A DNA stretch of 8,635 nucleotides from DATGQT01 sp033720695 (GTDB lineage: Bacteria > Bacteroidota > Rhodothermia > Rhodothermales > Rubricoccaceae): assembly GCA_033720695.1 (NCBI GenBank), contig JAWWCA010000160.1, forward strand, positions 1 through 8,635. Reading direction: 5' to 3'. Below, piece after piece: positions 1 to 6,435 of the stretch; within the stretch, counting starts at the first letter, position 1, and each line of letters begins with the position of its first letter. The position numbers and the translations under genes are program-made. The notes beneath the pieces are model-generated. The model did not search any database. It saw only the letters and a program-made list of their open reading frames with translations, and was not told the origin of the DNA.

Positions 1-242
1 GCTACGTCGAGAAGCCCGAGGACGTGATGCAGGTGGGCGACAAGGTGAAGGTCCAGCTCATCGAGGTCCGCAACGACGGGAAGCTCCGGCTCTCCCGGAC
101 GCCGTTCCTCCCCGAGCCGACCGAGGAGGAGAAGGAGGCCATGCGCCAGCGCCGCTCCGAGCGGAGCAACGGCTCCGGCGGCCGCGAGCGCGAGCGCCGC
201 GGCGGCGGTGGCCGCGGCCGTGGCCGCGGCGGGCGCAACTAA
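1..242 (+). CDS. pnp: Polynucleotide phosphorylase, C-terminal end (S1 domain and RG-rich tail), 5'-truncated
   Basis: Only the last 79 codons are present; the reading frame starts at base 3 and ends with TAA at 240-242. The first ~30 residues (YVEKPEDVMQVGDKVKV, then LIEVRNDGKLRLSR) match the last strands of an S1 RNA-binding domain as found at the C-terminus of PNPase, the phosphorolytic 3'-5' exoribonuclease that degrades mRNA. The catalytic RNase PH domains and the KH domain would lie upstream of the window. After the S1 fold comes a charged linker (PTEEEKEAMRQRRSERS) and a tail made almost only of Gly and Arg (RGGGGRGRGRGGRN), probably a disordered RNA-binding extension. A different S1 protein cannot be fully excluded, because only the domain end is visible. 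The call rests on the wording of the S1 end and on its position as the last domain. Confidence 0.82.
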   Translation, partial: YVEKPEDVMQVGDKVKVQLIEVRNDGKLRLSRTPFLPEPTEEEKEAMRQRRSERSNGSGGRERERRGGGGRGRGRGGRN

Positions 243-265
243 GCCCCGTCCCTTCCGACCGCACC

Positions 266-298
266 GAGCCCCGGCTGCCCCAGTGGCGGCCGGGGCTC
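266..298 (+). terminator. Hairpin after pnp, probable terminator
   Basis: Arms 266-275 (GAGCCCCGGC) and 289-298 (GCCGGGGCTC) are perfect 10-bp complements around a 13-nt loop, starting 24 bases after the pnp stop. No T-run follows, so this is either a GC-rich terminator of the kind common in high-GC genomes or an mRNA 3'-end protecting hairpin. It separates pnp from the aminopeptidase gene, whose start is 51 bases further on. Confidence 0.6.
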
Positions 299-349
299 GC
301 CCGTTGTCCCCGGGCGCTACCTTCCGGTCCCTTCCCGAGACCCCCGCTC

Positions 350-1960
350 ATGCCCCGCCTTCTGCTCCTCCTCGCGCTCCTCCTCGCGGCGCCCGTGCGC
401 GCCCAGTCGCACCCGCCCGGCGCCGCGTTCGACGTGCTGCACTACGAGTTCGCACTGGGGCTGAGCGACGACGGGGATGCCATCCAGGGGGCGACCACGA
501 TCACCGCACGCCGGACCGAGGCTGGTAATGCTCCGCTCGTCTTGGATCTCATCGGAGGCGACGGCGAAACCGGGATGCACGTTCAGGCCGCTTGGGTGGA
601 CGGCCCCACCGTCGATCCCGTGCACGAGGGGGACCGGGTGACGGTGCCGGTACCGCCAGGGGCGGCCGGTGCGGAGCACGAGGTCAAACTGATCTACCGC
701 GGCGTCCCCGCCGACGGCCTCATCATCTCGACGAACAAGCACGGGGACCGCACCTTCTTCGGGGACAACTGGCCCAACCGCGCGCGCCACTGGCTGCCGA
801 CCGTGGACCACCCGTCGGACAAGGCGACGGTCGAGTGGGTCGTCAATGCTCCAAGTCACTACCAAGTCGTCGGCAACGGGCGACTCGTTGAGGAGACGGA
901 CCTGGAGGAGGGCCTGCGCCTCACGAGGTGGCGCTCCGACGAGCCGCTCGCCACCAAGATCATGGTGATCGGCGTGGCCCGGTTCGCCGTCGAGCACCTG
1001 GAGGAGGACGGCGTGCCGGTCCAGAGCTGGGTCTACCCGCAGGACCGCGAGGCCGGCTTCTTCGACCTCGCCCGGACGACGACGGTCCTCGACGTGTTCG
1101 AGCGGATGATCGGGGACTACCCCTACGAGAAGCTGGCGGGCGTGCAGTCGAAGACCCGCTTCGGGGGGATGGAGAACGCCTCGAACATCTTCTACCACGA
1201 GGACGCCGTCACGGGCGACCGCGCCATGGAGACGCTCATCGCGCACGAGGTGGCGCACCAGTGGTTCGGCAATGCCGTCACCGAGACCGACTGGCCGCAC
1301 CTCTGGCTCTCCGAGGGCTTCGCCACCTACCTCACCGACGTCTACGTCGAGCGCGTCTACGGCCGCGACGCGATGGCGGAGCGGCTCCGGCGCGAGCGCG
1401 CCGCCGTCCTCGCCCTCTCGGAGCGGGCCCCCGAACTCCCCGTCCTCGACACCCTCACAGCCGACCCCCTCGACCTCCTCAACGCGAACTCGTACCAGAA
1501 AGGGGGCTGGGTGCTCCACATGCTGCGCCGGGAGGTCGGCGACGACGCGTTCTTCGAGAGCCTCCGCCGGCAGTACGCCCTCTACCGCGGCCGCAACGCC
1601 TCCACCGACGACTTCCGCCGCACCGTCGAAGCGGTGAGCGGCGTGGACCTCGGGTGGTTCTTCGAGCAGTGGCTCCGGCGCGGCCCCGAGCCTGAGGTCG
1701 AGGCCCGCTGGCGGTACCGCGACGGCGCGCTCGCCCTCACCGTCCGGCAGACGCAGGACGGCCCGCCCTTCCGCTTCCCGCTCGACGTCGGACTCTATCC
1801 CCAGGGAGGGGACGGGCGGCCCGGCCCGCTCCGGGTCGAGACGGTCGAGGTGGCTGAGGCCGAGGCGACGCTCACGATCCCGCTCGACGGGCCGCCCGCC
1901 GCCGTCGTGCTCGACCCCCACACCTGGCTCCTGGCCCGGCTCAGCGTCGCGCCCGAGTAG
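350..1960 (+). CDS. Secreted M1-family zinc metallopeptidase (aminopeptidase N-like, short form)
   Basis: The protein has 536 residues. The start at 350 gives a clean Sec signal peptide (MPR, a Leu/Ala-rich core, then APVRA|QS, cleavage after about residue 18), so the product should reach the periplasm or outside. M1 hallmarks are all present: GGMEN exopeptidase motif at residues 272-276, zinc motif HEVAH at 299-303, the third zinc ligand E322 exactly 18 residues later within LSEGFATYLT, and the likely catalytic Tyr Y382 in NSYQKGGWVLHMLRR. The order is an N-terminal beta domain (about 25-200), the thermolysin-like domain (about 200-440), and a short beta-rich tail. The family removes N-terminal amino acids from peptides. 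Full-size PepN proteins are about 850-900 residues; this one lacks the long helical C-terminal domain, like other short bacterial M1 enzymes. It stands alone between pnp (107-nt gap) and mscL (81-nt gap). Substrate preference cannot be read from the sequence. Confidence 0.93.
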   Translation: MPRLLLLLALLLAAPVRAQSHPPGAAFDVLHYEFALGLSDDGDAIQGATTITARRTEAGNAPLVLDLIGGDGETGMHVQAAWVDGPTVDPVHEGDRVTVPVPPGAAGAEHEVKLIYRGVPADGLIISTNKHGDRTFFGDNWPNRARHWLPTVDHPSDKATVEWVVNAPSHYQVVGNGRLVEETDLEEGLRLTRWRSDEPLATKIMVIGVARFAVEHLEEDGVPVQSWVYPQDREAGFFDLARTTTVLDVFERMIGDYPYEKLAGVQSKTRFGGMENASNIFYHEDAVTGDRAMETLIAHEVAHQWFGNAVTETDWPHLWLSEGFATYLTDVYVERVYGRDAMAERLRRERAAVLALSERAPELPVLDTLTADPLDLLNANSYQKGGWVLHMLRREVGDDAFFESLRRQYALYRGRNASTDDFRRTVEAVSGVDLGWFFEQWLRRGPEPEVEARWRYRDGALALTVRQTQDGPPFRFPLDVGLYPQGGDGRPGPLRVETVEVAEAEATLTIPLDGPPAAVVLDPHTWLLARLSVAPE

Positions 1961-2041
1961 CGCGCCGAATGGGCGCTGGTCCCTACCTTGAGACGGCGGC
2001 TTGGTGCCGCCCTCGCTCCCCACTCACCCACCACGACCACC

Positions 2042-2485
2042 ATGTGGCAGGAGTTCAAGGAGTTCGCCGTCAAGGGAAGCGTCGTCGACATGGCCGTCGG
2101 CATCATCATCGGCGCGGCCTTCGGCACGATCGTCACCGCCTTCGTGGAAGGCATCCTCATGCCGCCGCTGGGGCTCCTCCTCGGCGGCGTCGACTTCACC
2201 AACATCTTCACCGTCCTCAAACCGGGCGACCCGCCTGGGCCCTACGACACGCTCGAGGCCGCGCAGGCGGCTGGGGCCGTCGTGATGCAGTGGGGCGTGC
2301 TCGTCAACACCCTGATCTCGTTCCTCATCGTGGCCCTCGCGGTGTTCCTGTTCGTGAAGTGGGTCAACGGGTTGAAGAAGGAGGCCGAGCAGGAGGTGGC
2401 CGAGGAGCCGGTGGAGCCTGAGCTCACGGCCGACCAGCAGCTCCTCACCGAGATCCGCGACCTCCTCCAGAGGCGCCCCGTCTAG
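2042..2485 (+). CDS. mscL: Large-conductance mechanosensitive channel MscL
   Basis: This 147-residue inner-membrane protein forms the homopentameric channel that opens under membrane tension and releases solutes during hypo-osmotic shock. The N-terminal amphipathic helix and first membrane helix are strongly family-like (KEFAVKGSVVDMAVG at about 6-20, then IIIGAAFGTIV), followed by the conserved MPPLGLLLGG at 40-49. A periplasmic loop runs from about 51 to 80 and is somewhat longer than in E. coli. The second membrane helix is at about 86-108, then a charged linker and the C-terminal helix with LLTEIRDLLQ at 134-143. The start at 2042 (MWQEFKEF) is chosen because it begins right at the family N-terminus. 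The frame also runs upstream to a TTG at 1988, but those 18 extra residues (MRRRLGAALAPHSPTTTT) do not belong to the family. The gene is monocistronic, with hairpins after it. Confidence 0.96.
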   Translation: MWQEFKEFAVKGSVVDMAVGIIIGAAFGTIVTAFVEGILMPPLGLLLGGVDFTNIFTVLKPGDPPGPYDTLEAAQAAGAVVMQWGVLVNTLISFLIVALAVFLFVKWVNGLKKEAEQEVAEEPVEPELTADQQLLTEIRDLLQRRPV

Positions 2486-2486
2486 C

Positions 2487-2502
2487 GCTGGCCCCCGCCA
2501 GC
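2487..2502 (+). terminator. Small hairpin directly after mscL
   Basis: GCTGGC (2487-2492) and GCCAGC (2497-2502) form a perfect 6-bp stem with a CCCC loop, starting one base after the mscL stop codon. It has no strong T-run after it. It may act with the larger hairpin at 2521-2550 to end mscL transcription. Confidence 0.4.
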
Positions 2503-2520
2503 AGGCCCTTCAACACAGGT

Positions 2521-2550
2521 GCGCCCCGGCCGCGTCGGCAGCCGGGGCGC
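2521..2550. terminator. Hairpin between convergent genes, probable bidirectional terminator
   Basis: Arms 2521-2530 (GCGCCCCGGC) and 2541-2550 (GCCGGGGCGC) are perfect 10-bp complements around a 10-nt loop. They lie midway between the mscL stop and the stop of the convergent WG-repeat gene (2573). Because the structure is symmetrical it could end transcription from both sides. No T-run flanks it on either strand. Confidence 0.65.
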
Positions 2551-2572
2551 GTCCCGTCAGGGAAGAGTAGGG

Positions 2573-3592
2573 TTACTGCTCGGGGTACCAGACGTAGGCG
2601 CCGCTGGCGTCGAGGTAGCCGGTCCGCTCCTCGATCCGCACACGCGCGACGCCGCCCATGAAGTCCCACACCTCGTCGAAGTCGGGGCTGCGGATGCGCG
2701 AGCCGTTGGGGCGGATGAACGTCCAGCGGCCGTTGATCATGACCGCGGCGCGGGACTCGCTGAAGGCGCGGGCGTCCTCGTAAGCGGGGTCGATCACGCG
2801 GACGCCGGCCTCGTCCACGTACTCCCACGCGTTCTCGGTGCGGACGGGCGCGCGCCCCTCGGCGTAGTCGCCCGCGGCGATGAACTGGGGCTGGAGGACG
2901 AACTGGCCGGAGGCGTGGATGTAGCCCCACTGCGTACCCACGCGGACGGCGGCGCGGCCGTCGGAGAAGTCGCGGGCCTCGTCGAACTGAGGCGCGATGG
3001 CCTCGCTGCCGTCCGGGGCGAGGTAGCCCCACTTCCCTTCGGCCTCAAAGCGGGCCCGCGCGTCGTGGAAGTCGCCCAGCCCCTCGTACTCGGTGGGGAT
3101 GACGACGTCGCCGGAGGTGGCGATGAAGCCCCAGCGGTAGCTCGTCGTCTTCACGCGGGCGCGGCCGTCGGAGAAGTCGCGGGCGTCGTTGAGGTAGGGG
3201 TTGATGACGTAGGCGCCGGTCGAGTCGATGAACCCCCACCGGCCGTCGGCGCGCACGCGGGCGCGGCCTTCGAAGAAGGGGTAGGCCTCGTCGGCCTGGA
3301 CGCGGAAGGCGGTCGAGCCGTCGGCGCGGAGGTAGTAGGCGTAGTTGGCGCCGTCCTCCCAGTTCGTCGCGACGGCGTAGCCGTTCTCGTAGGCGCGGGC
3401 CGAGCGGTATTCGGGCTGGACGACGAGACGGCCGGAGGCGTCCATGTAGCCCCAGCGGTCGCCGCGCTCGACGGGATAGAGCGCGACGTCGGCAACGGGG
3501 GGATTGGGGTCGTCGATGGGATCCTCCGGCGCGGCGTCGTCGCAGGCGCCGAGGACGAGGAGGGCGGTCAGGAAGAAGGCGGAGCGCTTCAT
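2573..3592 (-). CDS. WG beta-repeat lipoprotein A (last gene of the operon)
   Basis: The protein has 339 residues. The N-terminus is a lipoprotein signal: MKR, a hydrophobic core, and lipobox LGAC with the acylated Cys at residue 17. A mature linker rich in Asp and Pro follows (CDDAAPEDPIDDPNPP). From about residue 46 to the end come eight roughly 34-residue WG beta-repeats and a ninth half-repeat. The WG tryptophans are at 47, 119, 154, 188, 222, 256 and 290, with a degenerate copy near 84 (YAYY) and TGY at 324-326. Each unit reads roughly W-G-[YF]-x5-G-x5-P-x-[FY]-x6-F-x-[DE]-G-x-A-x-V. WG repeats are widespread in Bacteroidota and Firmicutes; their function is mostly unknown and likely binding rather than catalysis. 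The protein is anchored to a membrane, possibly on the surface. It is the paralogue of the gene just upstream (70-nt gap) and is followed by the hairpin at 2521-2550. Confidence 0.92.
   Translation of the reverse strand: MKRSAFFLTALLVLGACDDAAPEDPIDDPNPPVADVALYPVERGDRWGYMDASGRLVVQPEYRSARAYENGYAVATNWEDGANYAYYLRADGSTAFRVQADEAYPFFEGRARVRADGRWGFIDSTGAYVINPYLNDARDFSDGRARVKTTSYRWGFIATSGDVVIPTEYEGLGDFHDARARFEAEGKWGYLAPDGSEAIAPQFDEARDFSDGRAAVRVGTQWGYIHASGQFVLQPQFIAAGDYAEGRAPVRTENAWEYVDEAGVRVIDPAYEDARAFSESRAAVMINGRWTFIRPNGSRIRSPDFDEVWDFMGGVARVRIEERTGYLDASGAYVWYPEQ
2941..2968. repeat. 28-bp block identical to 4238-4265 (shared between the two WG genes)
   Basis: The 28 bases here are identical to 4238-4265 in the other WG-repeat gene. 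On the minus strand both encode FSDGRAAVR (residues 209-217 in protein A, 145-153 in protein B). The overlapping stretch 2951-2977 is also repeated exactly at 3158-3184 inside the same gene, 207 bases away, which equals two repeat units (69 codons). Confidence 0.85.
3158..3184. repeat. 27-bp exact intragenic direct repeat of 2951-2977
   Basis: This block encodes ARDFSDGRA in another repeat unit of WG lipoprotein A. It matches 2951-2977 base for base. Such identity within degenerate protein repeats could reflect recent unit duplication, gene conversion, or strong codon bias at high GC. Confidence 0.8.
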
Positions 3593-3662
3593 GGGGGTCG
3601 GGGGGATGGAGAGCGCGGATCCGGGGCGCGGGCTCGACGGCCCGGCCTGTCGGTGCGGCGGG

Positions 3663-4697
3663 CTACTCGGTGGGGTGCCAGACGTAAGCGCCGTCGGCGT
3701 CGATGTAGCCGACGGCCTCGTCGACGGTCACCTGGGCGAGGCCGCCGCGGAACGGGCCCGCCGCGTCGAAGGCCGGGCTGCCCACGACGAGGCCGTCGGT
3801 GCGTCGCACGTACGTCCAGTCGTCGCGGAAGCGGACGGGGGCGCGGCCCTCGGCGAAGTCGCCGGCCTCGGCGGTCTTCGGCTCGACGAGGTAGGAGCCG
3901 TCACGGAGGAGGAAGCCGACGTTCCCGTCGACGCGGACCCGGGCGGCGCCCTCCGAGAACGGGCCGGCCTCCTCGTAGATGGGGTTGACGACGATCCGCC
4001 CCCCGGCGTCCACGTAGCCCCAGGACTCGCCGATCAGGACGGGGGCGAGGCCGTCGGAGAAGGCCGCGGCCCCCTCGAAGGGACCGGCGATCTGGATGCC
4101 GCCGCCGGGGCCGATGTAGACCCAGCCATCGGCCGTCTGCACGGCGGCGTAGCCGTCGGAGAAGTCGGAGACGGCGGCGTAGGCAGGCTCGACGGCCACG
4201 CTGCCGTCGGCGGCGAGGTAGCCCCACCGGAGCCCGTCGCGGACGGCGGCGCGGCCGTCGGAGAACGGGCGGGCGGCGTCGTAGATCGGCTGCACGGCGA
4301 GCGAGCCGTCGGGCCGCACGTACCCCCACTTGCCGTCGAGGCGGACGGGGGCGAGGCCGTCGCCGAACCGGTCCACGGCCTCGTACTGCGCGTCGATGGC
4401 GAAGGCGCCCGTGGAGTCCACGTAGCCCCACTGCATCCCGCGCTGCACGGCCGCGAGCCCGTCGTAGAAGCCGTCGGCGAAGTCGAACCGCGGCTCGACG
4501 CGGATGCGACCCTCGCGGTCGGCGAAGCCCCACTGGCCGTCGAGGAGGACGGGGTAGCCGGGGAGCGCCTCGGCCACGACCGGAGGGCCGTCGATGGGGT
4601 CGTTGGGATCGGTGGGGTCGGCGTCGTCGCAGGCGGCGAGGCCGAGGGCGGACGCGAGGAGCGCCGCGAGCAAGGGCAGGCGAATCGGGCGAGGCAT
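3663..4697 (-). CDS. WG beta-repeat lipoprotein B (paralogue of A)
   Basis: The protein has 344 residues. The signal is MPRPIR, a Leu/Ala-rich core, and lipobox LAAC with the lipid-modified Cys at residue 23. Then comes an Asp/Pro linker (CDDADPTDPNDPIDGPP) very similar to that of protein A. Eight WG repeats and a C-terminal half-repeat follow with striking regularity: the key position is at 56, 90, 124, 158, 192, 226, 260 (Val), 294 and 329 (Val), i.e. every 34 residues with one step of 35. The last unit ends GYIDADGAYVWHPTE against GYLDASGAYVWYPEQ in protein A. Same repeat number, linker and ending mean the two genes arose by duplication of a whole gene, not by repeat growth alone. The fold is expected to be all-beta and probably binding; the ligand is unknown. 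The gene starts 42 nt after the DUF1501 stop and so is very likely co-transcribed with it. Confidence 0.92.
   Translation of the reverse strand: MPRPIRLPLLAALLASALGLAACDDADPTDPNDPIDGPPVVAEALPGYPVLLDGQWGFADREGRIRVEPRFDFADGFYDGLAAVQRGMQWGYVDSTGAFAIDAQYEAVDRFGDGLAPVRLDGKWGYVRPDGSLAVQPIYDAARPFSDGRAAVRDGLRWGYLAADGSVAVEPAYAAVSDFSDGYAAVQTADGWVYIGPGGGIQIAGPFEGAAAFSDGLAPVLIGESWGYVDAGGRIVVNPIYEEAGPFSEGAARVRVDGNVGFLLRDGSYLVEPKTAEAGDFAEGRAPVRFRDDWTYVRRTDGLVVGSPAFDAAGPFRGGLAQVTVDEAVGYIDADGAYVWHPTE
4238..4265. repeat. 28-bp block identical to 2941-2968
   Basis: This is the partner copy of the exact 28-bp match between the two WG-repeat genes, 1,297 bases from the other copy. It encodes FSDGRAAVR (residues 145-153) on the minus strand. 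Confidence 0.85.
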
Positions 4698-4739
4698 GGG
4701 GGACAGAAGGCGGGTGCGCGCGCGGTATCGGCCGGTCCG

Positions 4740-6359
4740 CTAGCGGACTACAGTGACGGGCCGGCTTTGGACGCCCTTGTCGGTCTCCAGCCGGAGGTGG
4801 TAGACCCCGCTCGGGAGGCCGTCGGCGTGGAACGGCACGGCGTGCCGGCCCGCCGTGTGGGGCCCCGAGGCGAGCCGGGCCACGAGGCGCCCGCGGGCGT
4901 CGGAGACGGTGAGCGCGACGCGGCCCGGCCGGTCGAGCGCGAACGCCACGGTGGTCCGGCCGCGGAACGGGTTGGGGTAGGGGGCCTCGAGGACGGCCGC
5001 GTGGGGCGCCGCCCCAGGCTCGGCGGCCACGGGGTTGCCGATGAAGCCGAGCGGGTCGAAGGCGCCGCCGAGGAGGGCGTCGGTCTCGGCCTGCGGCACG
5101 CCGAACCACTGGCGGAGGAGGGTGGCGTAGATCTGCCGGAAGTCCACGGAGTGGTGGAGGTTGCCGCTGCCGTCGAGGTCGGCGAGGTCGGGGCCGTCGC
5201 CGTAGAGGCCGCCGTTGACGCCGCCGCCGGCGAGGACGAGGGGGGCGGCGGTGCCGTGGTCGGTGCCGCCCGAGCCGTTCTCCTCGACGCGGCGCCCGAA
5301 CTCGGAGAACGTCATCGACATCACGGTGTCGCTGCGTCCGCCGTCGGCGAGGTCGACGTCGAAGGCGGCGAGGCTCTCGGCGAGGCGCTGGAGCAGGTCG
5401 GGCTGGCGGTCCGTCTGGTTCGAGTGGGTGTCGAACCCGCCGTGCTCGACCACGTAGAGCCGCGACGGCAGCCCGCCCTTGATGAGGCGGGCGATGAGGG
5501 CGAGGCTCGATCCGAGCCCGTCGGTGGGGTACTCGGCGGCGTTCGTGGCCGCGTTCGCCGCCTCCACGACGACGTCGCGGTAGCGGAGCGAGGCGTTGTA
5601 GATCGAGCGGATGAACGAGAGCTCCTCGCCGTAGACGCCGGGCGGCACGTCGTCCTCGTCGTAGAACTGGCCCGTCGTGGCGAGCTGGAGGAGCTGGTCG
5701 GCGTTCGAGAAGCTCATCCCCATCGAGGTCGCGCCGCCGCGGACGAGCAGGGCGCTCGCCCCGCCGATCCGCACGGCGACGGGGTACTCCGGCGGGCTCG
5801 TGACGTAGTCGGGGTAGGCGTGGTCGAGGTAGCGGCCGGTCCAGCCCGAGGAGAGCGTCTCGTCGGCATCGGAGGCCGAGGCCCAGATGTCGGTCGAGCG
5901 GAAGTGGGAGAGGTTGTGGTCCGGGTAGCCGACGGTCTGGACGACGGCGAGGTGGCCGTCGCCCCACATCGGCTCGGCGGCGCCCATGGCGCCGTGGAGG
6001 CCGTAGTCGTCGTCGAGCCGGAAGGTGTTGGACTGCGGGACGGCGATCGTGGGTCGCCGCTGGTAGTAGAGGTCGTTCGTGACCGGGACCACCATGTTGA
6101 GGCCGTCGTTGCCGCCGGCCATCTGGATGAGGACGAGGACGCGGTCGGCGCCGAACCGGCTCAGGAGGTGGAGGAGCGACGAGCCGCTGGAGGCGTGGAC
6201 GGGGACCCCGTTGAGGAGGAACGCCGTGCCGCCCGCGGCCAGGGCCGACCGGCTGAGGAAGGTGCGCCGGCTCCACGCGGCGTGGTCACGGTCGTGGTCG
6301 GCGCCATGCGCCAGCGAGATGGCACGGTCGGAGCGCGGGGGGTGAGGGTGCTGGCACAT
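4740..6359 (-). CDS. DUF1501 protein with Tat signal and C-terminal T9SS sorting domain
   Basis: The protein has 539 residues from the ATG at 6359. A twin-arginine signal, SRRTFLSRSALAAGG, has its RR at 31-32, then a hydrophobic stretch and a probable cleavage site after VHA (54-56). The body is DUF1501, a family of unknown function placed near the alkaline phosphatase/sulfatase superfamily. Family-like motifs are IQMAGGNDGLNMVVP (78-92), HGGFDTHSNQ (306-315) and FSEFGRRVEENG with GGTDHGTAAP (351-373). Residues 457-539 form a T9SS type A sorting domain (EAPYPNPFRGRTTVAF, then a seven-stranded-type ending with LPSGVYHLRLET and VQSRPVTVVR), which should direct the protein across the outer membrane. 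An in-frame GTG at 6431, 4 nt after the DUF1800 stop, would add 24 Arg/Ser-rich residues. I prefer the ATG because the extension is not signal-like and covers an intergenic hairpin. The gene sits between DUF1800 and the WG lipoproteins. Confidence 0.92.
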   Translation of the reverse strand: MCQHPHPPRSDRAISLAHGADHDRDHAAWSRRTFLSRSALAAGGTAFLLNGVPVHASSGSSLLHLLSRFGADRVLVLIQMAGGNDGLNMVVPVTNDLYYQRRPTIAVPQSNTFRLDDDYGLHGAMGAAEPMWGDGHLAVVQTVGYPDHNLSHFRSTDIWASASDADETLSSGWTGRYLDHAYPDYVTSPPEYPVAVRIGGASALLVRGGATSMGMSFSNADQLLQLATTGQFYDEDDVPPGVYGEELSFIRSIYNASLRYRDVVVEAANAATNAAEYPTDGLGSSLALIARLIKGGLPSRLYVVEHGGFDTHSNQTDRQPDLLQRLAESLAAFDVDLADGGRSDTVMSMTFSEFGRRVEENGSGGTDHGTAAPLVLAGGGVNGGLYGDGPDLADLDGSGNLHHSVDFRQIYATLLRQWFGVPQAETDALLGGAFDPLGFIGNPVAAEPGAAPHAAVLEAPYPNPFRGRTTVAFALDRPGRVALTVSDARGRLVARLASGPHTAGRHAVPFHADGLPSGVYHLRLETDKGVQSRPVTVVR

Positions 6360-6392
6360 GGTGGGGTCCGGGGTTCGGGAGGCAGGGCGGTC

Positions 6393-6416
6393 GGCTCGGA
6401 TCAGAGAGTCCGAGCC
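6393..6416 (-). promoter_or_regulatory. Intercistronic hairpin between DUF1800 and DUF1501 genes
   Basis: GGCTCGGA (6393-6400) and TCCGAGCC (6409-6416) form a perfect 8-bp stem with an 8-nt loop in the 76-nt gap. It lies about 20 nt after the DUF1800 stop and about 33 nt before the DUF1501 ATG. It could be a partial terminator, an RNA processing or stability element that sets the ratio of the two proteins, or a weak internal attenuator. No T-run follows on the minus strand, so full termination is less likely. Confidence 0.55.
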
Positions 6417-6435
6417 TCGTCGGCGGGGCACCCGC

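Noticed and set aside
318..1990. TACCTT motifs before the M1 gene (318-323) and mscL (1984-1989) as Bacteroidota-type -7 elements (TANNTTTG)
   Set aside because: Both resemble the element only partly, and I found no properly spaced -33 TTG for either. Two weak matches are not enough to call promoters.
317..2023. Minus-strand open frame (568 codons) opposite the M1 peptidase
   Set aside because: It is antisense to a gene with intact catalytic motifs and has shadow-like Asp/Val/Gly/Arg composition.
3593..3662. Small hairpin CGGGC/GCCCG (3629-3633 and 3640-3644) between the two WG genes
   Set aside because: Only five base pairs in very GC-rich DNA, so it is easily expected by chance.
3901..6276. 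Second minus-strand frame (791 codons) overlapping DUF1501 and WG gene B
   Set aside because: It is an Arg/Pro-dominated shifted frame of the real genes and shows no domain.
6360..6431. GTG start at 6431 for the DUF1501 gene, 4 nt after the DUF1800 stop (translational coupling)
   Set aside because: The extra 24 residues are Arg/Ser/Pro-rich, push the Tat motif even further from the N-terminus, and cover a perfect hairpin. The ATG at 6359 is more plausible.
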